Shown: positions 17,484 through 26,362, counted from the first letter of the stretch. The stretch: DNA of 64,000 nt from Methylophilaceae bacterium 11 (GCA_000525025.1 JCKJ01000001.1:1798001-1862000), one strand, 5' to 3'. Notes: generated by a model from the letters alone, not told the origin. Numbers and translations are program-made.

Positions 17484-19199
17484 TTATAGCACTGGCTTAC
17501 CTTCTAAGCCATCTGCATACTGATTAATTTTCGTCCTTATATCTGCAATTTCTTTAGGATCTTGTTTTTCCAGCACCATTTCAAATGCATTTATCCACCC
17601 TGAAACGACTAATCTCGTATCACCCAGATGTTGCTCATAAAGCCTGTATAAACGTGATAACAAGGCTTTGTTTTCAACTTGCTCTCTAGGGCTTATTTTA
17701 AGATTCTGCAATCGCTCCAAGCTGACTTTCACATCGTCGTCAGTCATTGCTCCAGGAGTTTGCTGTATGACTAAATCATATCTTTTTTGTGTGGCAAGCT
17801 CAGTCACTTCAACTTCTAACAAGCCATTAATATCATAGGTAAAGCGCACCTCTAAAGATCGACTTTCATTTCTACTTCTCGCTTTGGCTAAAGGTATTTT
17901 TAGCTCGCCCAACGGCACATTCTCGCTCACTTGTCGGCTTTCACCTTGATACACTTTAAGCAATATCAATTTTTGATCTGGAGTGAGCGGCGAAATAGGC
18001 TGGGAGCGACTTGCTGGAATGACTGTATTGCGCTCAATAACAGGTAGGTACACGCCTTCAAGATACTGTCCAGAGGCCATCTGCTCTGTAGTCTCTACCC
18101 CCAATGTAAACGGACAAACATCCGTCATTACAACATCATCCAAGGCTGAATCTCGCATTTTTAGGCCTGCTTGCACAGCGGCACCCGAAGCAATTGCTTC
18201 GTCTGGGTCTATATCACGCCTTGGAAAACGCCCTAGCATTTTTGCAACCAACCGATGTACGATAGGCATACGCGTAGCACCACCGACTAGCACAATATCA
18301 GCTAAATCAGCCGCCCTTAACTTAGCATCTCGCAAAGCACGTTCTATGGGTTCTCTTAAGCGGCTCAGCAAAGGGCTGGCTAGCTCCTCAAACTGATTAG
18401 TATTGATTTGCCACACAATTTCTTTCGCTGCATCTTTATACACAAATGTGGCTTCATCCGCCAAGCTAAGCGCTCGCTTTACGCGCTCCGCTTCTGTACG
18501 CAACTTAGCATGTTGCTGTGCGCTGAGTTTTTCTGATATTAATCCTGCAGGTTTCCCAGCCTGGTCTATAAAAGCATTCACTAATAAGGTAACAAAATCC
18601 TCGCCACCTAGGTGATTATCGCCAGAGGTTGCTCGAACTTCCATCACGCCAGAGAACATCTCAAGTATAGAAACATCGAAAGTTCCGCCACCTAAATCAA
18701 ACACTAAAAACTGACTCTCAGCCTCTTTATCATGCATACCGTAAGCTAAAGCAGCGGCTGTTGGCTCGTTTAACAAACGCTCTACCTTCAGGCCAGCTAA
18801 CTCTCCTGCCAAACGGGTGGCTTTACGTTGGGTATCGTTAAAATACGCAGGTACGGTAATAATTGCCTCATCAACCTGCTCCCCCAAAAAGGCTTCTGCA
18901 TCAGCTTTAAGCGTTTTTAAAATAACTGCTGAAAGCTCCTCAGAACGAAATTTCTTTTTACCCAACGTAATTTGCTTATGGGTACCCATATATCGCTTAA
19001 AAGCCGCAGTTGTCATATCAGGGTGAGTAATAAGTCTGTCTCGTGCGGCCAACCCTACTAACAAATCACCATGTTCATCAATACTCACACACGATGGTGT
19101 TAATACATGCCCTAGTGAGTTAGGAATTAACTGAGACTGCCCATCTTTCCAAACGGCTACAAGGCTATTAGTTGTACCTAGATCTATTGCTAAAATCAT
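17484..19199 (-). CDS. hscC: Hsp70-family chaperone HscC
   Basis: The 571-residue protein has a complete Hsp70 nucleotide-binding domain: phosphate-1 AIDLGTTNSLVAVWKDG, EAIITVPAYFNDTQRKATR, NEPTAAALAYGM, phosphate-2 FDLGGGTFDVSI and adenosine motif VLVGGATRMPIV. A short substrate-binding domain follows, lacking the long DnaK lid tail. Length and the motif LVAVWKDGQSQLIPN point to HscC, a specialised Hsp70 and not DnaK. It lies between the ABC permease genes and its J-like partner, all in one direction with short gaps. Confidence 0.92.
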   Translation of the reverse strand: MILAIDLGTTNSLVAVWKDGQSQLIPNSLGHVLTPSCVSIDEHGDLLVGLAARDRLITHPDMTTAAFKRYMGTHKQITLGKKKFRSEELSAVILKTLKADAEAFLGEQVDEAIITVPAYFNDTQRKATRLAGELAGLKVERLLNEPTAAALAYGMHDKEAESQFLVFDLGGGTFDVSILEMFSGVMEVRATSGDNHLGGEDFVTLLVNAFIDQAGKPAGLISEKLSAQQHAKLRTEAERVKRALSLADEATFVYKDAAKEIVWQINTNQFEELASPLLSRLREPIERALRDAKLRAADLADIVLVGGATRMPIVHRLVAKMLGRFPRRDIDPDEAIASGAAVQAGLKMRDSALDDVVMTDVCPFTLGVETTEQMASGQYLEGVYLPVIERNTVIPASRSQPISPLTPDQKLILLKVYQGESRQVSENVPLGELKIPLAKARSRNESRSLEVRFTYDINGLLEVEVTELATQKRYDLVIQQTPGAMTDDDVKVSLERLQNLKISPREQVENKALLSRLYRLYEQHLGDTRLVVSGWINAFEMVLEKQDPKEIADIRTKINQYADGLEGKPVL

Positions 19200-19223
19200 T
19201 CACTACTTTCCTTTTTTGTTTTT

Positions 19224-20018
19224 TTAAACGCTCTTCACATCCAGCTGATCGCGCAGATAATCCCCACCCAGATTAATCGCCAGAATCAGGCTCATCAAAC
19301 TTAAACCGACAATCAAAACGTAATGAGGTGCCACTAGCATATAGCGCACGCCATCTCGCAACATGGCGCCCCATGAAGCACTCGGCGCTTGTATGCCCAA
19401 CCCTAAAAAGGAAAGACTGGCTTCTGCAATCATGATACTGGCTAAGCTATAAGTCGCTTCTACCATTAACAAAGATGTTAATAATGGCAATATATGGCGC
19501 AACATCAAGCGGAATGGCGTGGCCCCTAAAGACTCTGCAGCTTGTACATGCTGCCGATTACGCAAGCTTAAGGTTTGACCACGGGCTAATCTAGCATAGC
19601 TGACCCACCCTGTGAGGCATAGCGCAAAAACCAAATTCAACATACCCGGCCCCAACACTGCAGCAAAAGCGATGGCCAGCAAGATGCCAGGAAACGCTAA
19701 AAACACATCGGTAATGTGCATGAGCAAACGGTCTACTTTGCCCCCATAAAAACCAGCCAACACACCCACACTGACACCAACCAACATATTCACCAGCGTG
19801 ACTACAATGGCTACCAAGAACGAAACCTCGGCACCACGTAGCACGCGTGCCAATATGTCTCGCCCCAAATCATCACTGCCAAACCAGAAGTGTAACGATG
19901 GGGTAGCTAAAATATGCTGTAAATCGATCTCGTTGCCATGCACTTCTAATACGCGTGCTAGCAATACAGCACATGCCCAAAACACTAACACACTAATCGC
20001 AAATGTTTTGGCCATCAT
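19224..20018 (-). CDS. Peptide/nickel-type ABC transporter permease (DppC/OppC family)
   Basis: The 264-residue inner-membrane permease has an N-terminal helix, the OppC/DppC segment HFWFGSDDLGRDILARVLRG, and the EAA motif AAESLGATPFRLMLRHILP that contacts the ATPase. It overlaps the partner permease by four bases, so the two are coupled. No ATPase gene follows; hscC does, 24 bases on. Substrate class is probably a peptide, but nickel or other small solutes are possible. Confidence 0.92.
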   Translation of the reverse strand: MMAKTFAISVLVFWACAVLLARVLEVHGNEIDLQHILATPSLHFWFGSDDLGRDILARVLRGAEVSFLVAIVVTLVNMLVGVSVGVLAGFYGGKVDRLLMHITDVFLAFPGILLAIAFAAVLGPGMLNLVFALCLTGWVSYARLARGQTLSLRNRQHVQAAESLGATPFRLMLRHILPLLTSLLMVEATYSLASIMIAEASLSFLGLGIQAPSASWGAMLRDGVRYMLVAPHYVLIVGLSLMSLILAINLGGDYLRDQLDVKSV

Positions 20019-20938
20019 GCATGCCTCATCCTTGGATCAGCAAACCGATACAACACATCCGTCAGCAGATTAATCAATACATAACTAAGGGCAATGATAA
20101 GTACGCAAGCTTGCGTGATCGGATAATCACGTTTCTCTATACTCTCTACCAGCAACCTGCCAATGCCATCCCAGCTAAAAATCGTTTCCGTAATCACGGT
20201 GCCGGCTAGCAAGCTCCCCATTTGCAAACCCACAATGGTGATGATGGGCAATAGGGCAGCACGTAAAGCGTGTTTCACAATCACCGTGCGCTCACTAAGC
20301 CCTTTGGCACGCGCAGTGCGGATATAGTCCTCGTTGAGCACTTCTAACAAACTAGTACGGGTCATGCGGGTGAGGATTGCACTTAAGCCAAACCCTAATG
20401 TCAGCGCGGGCAACACAATGGAAGTTGAATGATCCATGCCACTCACCGGTAACCACCCTAGCCATACTGCCAAGAGCAACATGAGCAATGGCCCTAGCCA
20501 AAAGGCAGGCATGGCAGAAAAGCGTACGCTGATGATTGTCACAACAAAATCTTGCCAATGCCCTGCATGCAATGCTGCAAAAATTCCCATGGGAATGCCT
20601 ATCAGCAAACCAAGCGCAAGTGCCACAAGTGCTAGCTTAATTGTTGCAGGATAGCGCGCTTGAATCAGCGTAGTAATCGGCGTTTTGGTATGAATAGATT
20701 GCCCAAGATCCCCTTGTGCGAGCTTCTTTAAATACGTACCAAATTGTATGACCAAGGGTTGTGTTAATCCTAACTCCTCACGCAAAGCAGCACTGTCGGC
20801 TGCCGTAGCAGACTCACCCAGCATCACTTCCACCGGATCGCCCGGTACCAAATGAATCAGCAAGAAGGTGAGCAACAACACACCAAACACGACAGAAAGT
20901 AAGCTTAAACAACGGCTAATCAATATTTGGCCCCGCAT
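20015..20938 (-). CDS. Peptide/nickel-type ABC transporter permease (DppB/OppB family)
   Basis: The 307-residue permease has the DppB/OppB start (ISRCLSLLSVVFGVLLLTFL, LIHLVPGDPVEVMLGE), six hydrophobic segments and the EAA-type loop RTARAKGLSERTVIVKHALR. It follows an L,D-transpeptidase gene after 14 bases and overlaps the second permease. The putative binding lipoprotein for this transporter lies 1.3 kb upstream beyond a gene of opposite orientation. Confidence 0.92.
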   Translation of the reverse strand: MRGQILISRCLSLLSVVFGVLLLTFLLIHLVPGDPVEVMLGESATAADSAALREELGLTQPLVIQFGTYLKKLAQGDLGQSIHTKTPITTLIQARYPATIKLALVALALGLLIGIPMGIFAALHAGHWQDFVVTIISVRFSAMPAFWLGPLLMLLLAVWLGWLPVSGMDHSTSIVLPALTLGFGLSAILTRMTRTSLLEVLNEDYIRTARAKGLSERTVIVKHALRAALLPIITIVGLQMGSLLAGTVITETIFSWDGIGRLLVESIEKRDYPITQACVLIIALSYVLINLLTDVLYRFADPRMRHA

Positions 20939-20952
20939 ACATATTGCATAGA

Positions 20953-21435
20953 CTACGCATTCTGAATGTCTACCGTAGTGCCTACTGGCACCTGCTCAAA
21001 CAGTTGAATGATATCGGCATTACGCATGCGCACACAGCCATGCGAGCCGATGGTGCCTAACTGCGTACTGTCTGGCGTACCATGAATATAAATATAGCGT
21101 TGCATGGTATCGACATTGCCTAATCGGTTTTTGCCGATTTCCTGCCCGCTCAACCATAAAATGCGTGTCAATATCCAATCCCGGTTAGGAAATTCTGTCA
21201 TCAGCTCAGGGGTGAAAATTTCACCGGTTGGGCGTCGTCCTATAAACACGGTATTGGCAGGTGCGTCAGCCCCAATCTTGGCACGGACAATATGCTTACC
21301 TAGCGGCGTGCATCCGCTGTCTTTTTCGCAGCCCACACCGTTGGCAGCAGTGGAAATTGCATACTCGGCCAACAATATAAAATTGTCATCAAACAAATAA
21401 AGTGTTTGTTTAGGAATGGAAATTTGGATGTGCAT
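20953..21435 (-). CDS. L,D-transpeptidase (YkuD domain)
   Basis: This 160-residue protein is a single YkuD domain. Conserved features are YIHGTPDSTQLGTIGSHGCV with the catalytic Ser-His-Gly-Cys-Val-Arg, and CTPLGKHIVRAKIG. Such enzymes form 3-3 peptidoglycan crosslinks or anchor lipoproteins in the periplasm. No signal peptide is visible at the chosen start MHIQISIPKQTLYLF, and nothing upstream in frame supplies one. Its export route, or a cytoplasmic role, is therefore open. The adjacent peptide permeases suggest a link to cell-wall peptide recycling (inference). Confidence 0.86.
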   Translation of the reverse strand: MHIQISIPKQTLYLFDDNFILLAEYAISTAANGVGCEKDSGCTPLGKHIVRAKIGADAPANTVFIGRRPTGEIFTPELMTEFPNRDWILTRILWLSGQEIGKNRLGNVDTMQRYIYIHGTPDSTQLGTIGSHGCVRMRNADIIQLFEQVPVGTTVDIQNA

Positions 21436-21510
21436 AGTTGCGTGTATTTTACGGTATTCTTATCCAAGGTAGTCAATCAGCATATCTGGATACTAAAATT
21501 TTATACGGAT

Positions 21511-21524
21511 ATGATATATATCAA
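21511..21524 (+). promoter_or_regulatory. Candidate FNR/Anr box upstream of the VIT transporter
   Basis: ATGATATATATCAA differs in one base from the FNR consensus TTGAT-N4-ATCAA and contains the perfect palindrome TGATATATATCA. It lies about 78 bases before the VIT start codon, a spacing that allows activation from a -41.5 site. It could also act on the divergent L,D-transpeptidase gene. Confidence 0.45.
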
Positions 21525-21601
21525 CGTGATGTCAGATATCGCAGACTACACTTCAAGGCGTATGTTTTAATTCACTGCTGTTAAAAAGCTGGGGGAGTAT
21601 A

Positions 21602-22294
21602 TTGAGGCATTTTGAGTTTCATAAGTCGCATCGCATTGCTTGGTTGCGTGCCGCAGTGCTAGGCGCAAACGATGGCATTGTCTCTACCGCCAGTTTGATT
21701 ATTGGCGTAGCAGCTGCGCAAGCAAGCCATTCCTCTATTTTACTGACTGGCATTGCTGGCTTGGTGGCGGGGGCTATGTCTATGGCCGCTGGAGAGTATG
21801 TGTCGGTCAGTTCACAAGCGGATACTGAATCTGCTGACTTGGCAAAAGAATCGCATGAACTCGCACATGAGCCGGAAAGTGAGCTAAAAGAACTCACCGG
21901 CATTTACATAGGGCGAGGATTAAATGCGGATTTAGCACATCAGGTGGCGTTGGCGCTGACTGCACACGATGCGCTTGGTGCCCATGCACGTGACGAACTT
22001 GGTATGTCTGATACAGTTGCAGCCAAACCGCTTGTGGCTGCAGCCGCGTCTGCGGGCACGTTCGCCGTCGGTGCAGCGCTACCGCTCATGGTAGCAGCAT
22101 TGACCCCGCAACTTTATCTGATCAAAGCCGTCACCGGATTATCCTTGTTGTTCCTAGCCATACTGGGTGGTTTAGCCGCAAAAGCTGGCGGTGCAAAGCT
22201 CATCACTGGCGCAAGTAGAGTCGCGTTCTGGGGAGCGCTTGCCATGCTGATCACCGCCATGGTGGGCAAGCTATTTGGTGTGGCGCTTACTTAA
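21602..22294 (+). CDS. VIT1/CCC1 family iron/manganese transporter
   Basis: The 230-residue inner-membrane protein begins with the family signature HKSHRIAWLRAAVLGANDGI, followed by VSTASLIIGVAAA, the SMAAGEYVSVSSQADTE motif and C-terminal hydrophobic segments. Family members move Fe2+ or Mn2+ across membranes, usually for storage or detoxification. The start is TTG at 21602, placed after the strong ribosome-binding sequence GGGGGAG. No ATG gives this conserved N-terminus. It is convergent with the ABC binding-protein gene and overlaps its end by eight bases. Confidence 0.91.
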   Translation: MRHFEFHKSHRIAWLRAAVLGANDGIVSTASLIIGVAAAQASHSSILLTGIAGLVAGAMSMAAGEYVSVSSQADTESADLAKESHELAHEPESELKELTGIYIGRGLNADLAHQVALALTAHDALGAHARDELGMSDTVAAKPLVAAAASAGTFAVGAALPLMVAALTPQLYLIKAVTGLSLLFLAILGGLAAKAGGAKLITGASRVAFWGALAMLITAMVGKLFGVALT

Positions 22295-23726
22295 GCAATT
22301 GAATAGTCGCCAGCCCGTCCCAATTACCATCCGATTGTGCAGCATAGTCACGCACCGGCGCTCGATACGCTGCAAACTGTCCTTCGTACCATAGTGGAAT
22401 ATAAGGCAGTTGCTGATGAATACGCTGTGTGACGGCAGGCCAGCTCTCTTTTAGCAGCAGCTGGTCTAACGTTACATCACTATACCGGCCACGATTAAAC
22501 CCATGCGGTGGAGTCGCATTGCTCGCAAAGGCTTTGGCGTAGATTTCTGGCGTTTTAATACCCACCCACGTTAAGCCGTAGACCTGAAACTGCCCTTGCT
22601 TTATCTCTTCAAAAAAGGTGCCCCAATCTAAGCTGCGGATTTCCAAATCAATGCCTGCTGGCGCCATTTGCGCTTGTAATATGGTGGCAAAACGTACCCG
22701 TTGTGCATCGGTTGAGGTTTTGTATACCAGCTTGAGTGGCAACTGAATGCCTGCCTCACGCAACAACTGTTTTGCATACAAAGGGCGATATGCATACGGC
22801 GCTAACTGACGGTTACCGGCATAATGCTCGGGCGGTAAAATGGCCTCTGCTAAGCGCGTCTGGTCTACCATCACCTGCCGCACAATCGCTTGCCGATCAA
22901 TCGCATGTGCCAGCGCTTGCCTCACTTTCAGTTGCTTAAGCACGGGGTCTTGCATATTCAGGCCTAGGTAAGAGAAGTTCGAGCCTACATGTGATTTCAC
23001 CGTAATATCCGGTTTCGACTTTAAATAGCCCACCAGTTCCGGCGGCAAATCGCCTTGCAGCACATCCACCTCTGCGCGCAGCAACTTGAGCACGCGCACG
23101 GTTGGGTCTTTGACTTCTGTGAGTGTTATCTGCTGGCCATCTGCCACCCGTGCTAACGTTAAGGCGCTCTGCCAACGGACAAACTTGAGTGGACCGCTGC
23201 CAATGGGCGCATGGGCAAAATCATGGCCTTGCGCAATGCCTGTCGCCGGCAAAATACCAATAATGAGCTTCTCAATAAAGTGTGGGTCCGGCTGCTTCAA
23301 GTAAAAATGCAATACTTGGTTGGACACCACTGCTATGCGTGCAATATGTTCAAATTCGGCACGATGCGGCGCATCTGGCAAGGTGAGAAAACTAGCATAA
23401 GTGGCTTTCACATCATGCGCAGTGAGCAATTGGCCATCATGAAACGCAGATTGATGCTTAAGCGTAAATTGGTAATGCAGCGGGCTGAGTTGTTGCCAAC
23501 TAGCAAGCGCAGGTACGGCTTTTGAGCTTGCATCAAACTCGACCAAGCGTTCATACAATAAGCGATTCACGCGCTCGGAAGCAGCATCTGTGGCATAACG
23601 CGGATCTAAATTCAACGGCGCTTGGGCAATAGCCATCCGTATCGTAGCTGGCGTACTTGCAGGCTGAGTAGGTGTGCACCCCAGCAGAACAAATGATAAG
23701 CTAAGTAAATAGGCGAAAAATTTCAT
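22287..23726 (-). CDS. Peptide-type ABC transporter substrate-binding lipoprotein
   Basis: The 479-residue protein has a lipoprotein signal (MKFFAYLLSLSFVLLGC, lipidated Cys at about 17) and the SBP_bac_5 fold: NLDPRYATDAASERVNRLLY, HYQFTLKHQSAFHDGQLLTA, DVKATYASFL and VRQALAHAIDRQAIV. Family members deliver peptides or nickel to DppBC-type permeases, and the two permease genes at 19.2-20.9 kb are the obvious partners. They are separated by the opposite-strand VIT gene and an L,D-transpeptidase. No ATPase gene is present in the window. Confidence 0.92.
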   Translation of the reverse strand: MKFFAYLLSLSFVLLGCTPTQPASTPATIRMAIAQAPLNLDPRYATDAASERVNRLLYERLVEFDASSKAVPALASWQQLSPLHYQFTLKHQSAFHDGQLLTAHDVKATYASFLTLPDAPHRAEFEHIARIAVVSNQVLHFYLKQPDPHFIEKLIIGILPATGIAQGHDFAHAPIGSGPLKFVRWQSALTLARVADGQQITLTEVKDPTVRVLKLLRAEVDVLQGDLPPELVGYLKSKPDITVKSHVGSNFSYLGLNMQDPVLKQLKVRQALAHAIDRQAIVRQVMVDQTRLAEAILPPEHYAGNRQLAPYAYRPLYAKQLLREAGIQLPLKLVYKTSTDAQRVRFATILQAQMAPAGIDLEIRSLDWGTFFEEIKQGQFQVYGLTWVGIKTPEIYAKAFASNATPPHGFNRGRYSDVTLDQLLLKESWPAVTQRIHQQLPYIPLWYEGQFAAYRAPVRDYAAQSDGNWDGLATIQLLK

Positions 23727-23811
23727 CCACGCAATTTTACTTGATATTCATCTCACTCTAGTAAAGTCTATTACATCAACACCTTACAAGCGTATGTGTA
23801 AACACCATGCC

Positions 23812-24450
23812 TTAGAGAAACTCGTGCAGCTCGACTTCCATCTGTTTTGCGTATTCTTCTGATGCTTTGATGACATTGGCCAATAACTGATCTGCCTTCA
23901 CTGGACCCATTGATTCGCAAATGGCCACATAGGAAAAGTTAATGATCTGCCGCATGGTCTCTAGGCTATAACTCAAAGGCAGCGCCGATGCACGCTTGTC
24001 TAACCAGTCTCTTAAAAAGGCTTTTCTTAATGCATCTAAATTCAGCTTATCCAATTGATTCAGTATGGCTAAACGCACACTCAGTACCTCTTTTTCGGCC
24101 AGCGCGCCCAATAAGTGACGGAACAAATGCACAAATACGGTAGTGACATCATCGCAACCGTGTACCGCTAGCGGCATGCTGGCCACTTGATGCTCGGCAA
24201 TATCAAAGGGATCTGGCAGCAAGTCTCGCTCTGGCATATCTAGCGCTTTAAAAATGGAGCTCAAGATATGCGTACGCTGTGAGCGCAGATCTTTATCTTG
24301 GCAACATTCTGATAAAAACTCAGTGAATGCAAACTTGGGCTTATCGGAATATTTGACTTGCCACAAATGCATCGCCGCTAGCAGTGCGGCATCATCAAAA
24401 TATGGCCGCATGCCCGTATAGATGGCTCTGCGCCTCGTTTTTAAATCCAT
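23812..24450 (-). CDS. Conserved hypothetical protein, helical
   Basis: I do not recognise this 212-residue protein. It has no signal peptide or membrane segment and appears largely alpha-helical, with a basic N-terminus (MDLKTRRRAIYTGMRPYFDD) and an acidic C-terminal helix (SEEYAKQMEVELHEFL). It lies alone between the ABC binding-protein gene and amtB, 43 bases from the amtB stop and in the same direction, so it may be cotranscribed with amtB. The codon use looks like the neighbours, which supports a real gene. Confidence 0.75.
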   Translation of the reverse strand: MDLKTRRRAIYTGMRPYFDDAALLAAMHLWQVKYSDKPKFAFTEFLSECCQDKDLRSQRTHILSSIFKALDMPERDLLPDPFDIAEHQVASMPLAVHGCDDVTTVFVHLFRHLLGALAEKEVLSVRLAILNQLDKLNLDALRKAFLRDWLDKRASALPLSYSLETMRQIINFSYVAICESMGPVKADQLLANVIKASEEYAKQMEVELHEFL

Positions 24451-24493
24451 AGCGTATACCTGTATGTCATTGTATTTACCGCTAACACTATCA

Positions 24494-25804
24494 TCACAGT
24501 TTCTCTAGCGATTTAAGATTATCTGAAGAATAGGCCGTGGCATGACTAAACTCGGGATAGCCAATCTCGCCATGTTCAGTAATATCCAAACCGCGCTGCT
24601 CATGCATCGCACTCACGCGTAATCCTGCTGTTTTTGAAATCAACCAGTACATGCTAAATGCTGTCACAAACACCCACAAAAATGCAGCTGTGATGCCGAT
24701 GACTTGCACCATGATTTGATGCGGGTTATACATGTTGCCGATTAAGAATAGACCAGCGGCCAAAGTACCCCAAGCTCCGCAAAATCCATGCACCGCCACT
24801 GCGCCCACCACGTCGTCTAAGCGCATGCGTTCTAATAGCATTACCCCTAACACAGACAACACGCCGCCAATTGCGCCGGTGAGCACAGCATAGGGAAGCG
24901 CCATACTGGCACAACCGGCAGTTATCGACACCAAGCCTGCAATACTGCCATTGACGGCGTTTGTCATCAGCGCAGGTTTGCGCATTAAATAACTAATGAG
25001 CAATGCCCCTACTGCACCCGCTGCACCTGCCATGTGCGTGTTCAATAAAATATGCCCAAGATTTGTGCCTGCCGTGAGGGTACTGCCCCCGTTAAAACCA
25101 AACCAGCCAAACCACAACAAAAAGCCACCAATGGTGACATATCCCAAGTTATGTCCCGGCAAATCCCGCACTTCTCCGTTGGCACCAAAGCGTCCTAAGC
25201 GTGGGCCAAGCAACATAATCGCAGCCAATGCACACCAACCACCCACAGAATGCACAACAGTGGAGCCTGCAAAATCAATGAATCCCATTTGTTTTAACCA
25301 GCCATGATCATTCCATGCCCAGCCGCCATAAATGGGGTAGATCAGCGCGGACATACCGCATGTGCCAATCAAATACGCCACATAATTAGTACGCTCTGCC
25401 ATGGCACCACTTACAATCGTAGCGGCCGTAGCGGCAAACATTATCTGAAAAAACAATAAGTTAAAGTCCCAATCGGGTGCTCTGGCCAAACCAAATAAAT
25501 CTGTGCCAACCCAACCTGTGGGGCTGCTGCCAAACATCAGACCATACCCCACCAGCCAAAATAGTAATGAGCCTACACACAAATCCATGTAGTTTTTCAT
25601 CATCACATTCACCGTATTTTTTGCGCGCGCCATACCGGATTCCAGCAACGCAAATCCGGCCTGCATCAAAAACACCATGGCCCCTGCAATCACCACCCAT
25701 AGGGTATGAATCACTTTGGCATCCACGGTTTCAGCAACGCTCATCAGGGGAAACAACACACAAACCGCACTTAGCATCAGGGCTAATTTTTTAGATAATG
25801 GCAT
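24494..25804 (-). CDS. amtB: Ammonium transporter
   Basis: The 436-residue protein has a cleavable signal peptide (MPLSKKLALMLSAVCVLFPL, then MSVAE) and eleven expected helices of the Amt family. Key motifs are FLMQAGFALLESGMARAKNT, DFAGSTVVHSVGGW with the first pore histidine, and AVHGFCGAWGTLAAGLF with the second. It conducts ammonium into the cell. No glnK gene is next to it, unlike the common glnK-amtB pair. A sigma-54 type promoter lies upstream, which predicts nitrogen control by NtrC. Confidence 0.96.
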   Translation of the reverse strand: MPLSKKLALMLSAVCVLFPLMSVAETVDAKVIHTLWVVIAGAMVFLMQAGFALLESGMARAKNTVNVMMKNYMDLCVGSLLFWLVGYGLMFGSSPTGWVGTDLFGLARAPDWDFNLLFFQIMFAATAATIVSGAMAERTNYVAYLIGTCGMSALIYPIYGGWAWNDHGWLKQMGFIDFAGSTVVHSVGGWCALAAIMLLGPRLGRFGANGEVRDLPGHNLGYVTIGGFLLWFGWFGFNGGSTLTAGTNLGHILLNTHMAGAAGAVGALLISYLMRKPALMTNAVNGSIAGLVSITAGCASMALPYAVLTGAIGGVLSVLGVMLLERMRLDDVVGAVAVHGFCGAWGTLAAGLFLIGNMYNPHQIMVQVIGITAAFLWVFVTAFSMYWLISKTAGLRVSAMHEQRGLDITEHGEIGYPEFSHATAYSSDNLKSLEKL

Positions 25805-25850
25805 AGGCTCTTCTCAAGATGTATTCATGATTGAAATATCAATCTGCTAC

Positions 25851-25867
25851 AGCAATAAGCGCGCCAA
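25851..25867 (-). promoter_or_regulatory. Candidate sigma-54 promoter of amtB
   Basis: Read on the minus strand the sequence is TTGGCGCGCTTATTGCT. It matches the -24/-12 consensus TGGCAC-N5-TTGCA with two differences and exact GG-to-GC spacing. Transcription would begin near 25841, giving a leader of about 37 bases. No clear NtrC dyad was identified further upstream. Confidence 0.65.
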
Positions 25868-25968
25868 CTATCAGCGCACTAGCCACATGGGCGGCCATAT
25901 GACAAACCAAAACAGTTCACGTATGATGGCTTTGCAATTTTCTATGACAACAAGAGAGGAAGAAGCAT

Positions 25969-26334
25969 ATGAACGGAATCATCCAGTTAATAGGTAGAGT
26001 GATGTTGGCATTGATTTTTATACTCGCCGGCGTCGGCAAGATTTCAGACCCGGCAGGCACCGCCGGTTATATGCAAGCCATGGGCGTGCCAACCGTGCTG
26101 TTATGGCCGACTATCGCGCTGGAACTGCTGGGCGGCTTGGCGATTGCTATTGGCTTTAAAACCAAATACGCAGCGTTTGCGTTAGCTGGATTCTCGGTAA
26201 TCGCTGCCGTTATTTTCCACAGCAATTTCGGCGATCAAATACAAACCGTCTTGTTCTTGAAAAATATTGCCATGGCGGGTGGCTTGCTACTGCTAGCAGT
26301 GAGCGGAAAAACAGCCTACAGTATAGATAAATAA
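25969..26334 (+). CDS. DoxX family membrane protein
   Basis: The 121-residue protein has four hydrophobic segments and DoxX-family motifs: GRVMLALIFILAGVGKISDP near the N-terminus and WPTIALELLGGLAIAIGFKT in the middle. DoxX proteins are membrane subunits of quinone- or thiosulfate-linked redox systems in some organisms, but for most, including this one, the function is unknown. A GAGAGGAAG ribosome-binding site precedes the ATG. It is divergent from amtB and ends at a strong terminator. Confidence 0.88.
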   Translation: MNGIIQLIGRVMLALIFILAGVGKISDPAGTAGYMQAMGVPTVLLWPTIALELLGGLAIAIGFKTKYAAFALAGFSVIAAVIFHSNFGDQIQTVLFLKNIAMAGGLLLLAVSGKTAYSIDK

Positions 26335-26362
26335 CGATACGTTAAGCTCGCTGGCAGCAAGC

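Noticed and set aside
19224-20938. Nickel-specific transport (NikBC) as the assignment
   Set aside because: The DppBC/NikBC/OppBC families overlap too much to choose by eye and no nickel genes are nearby.
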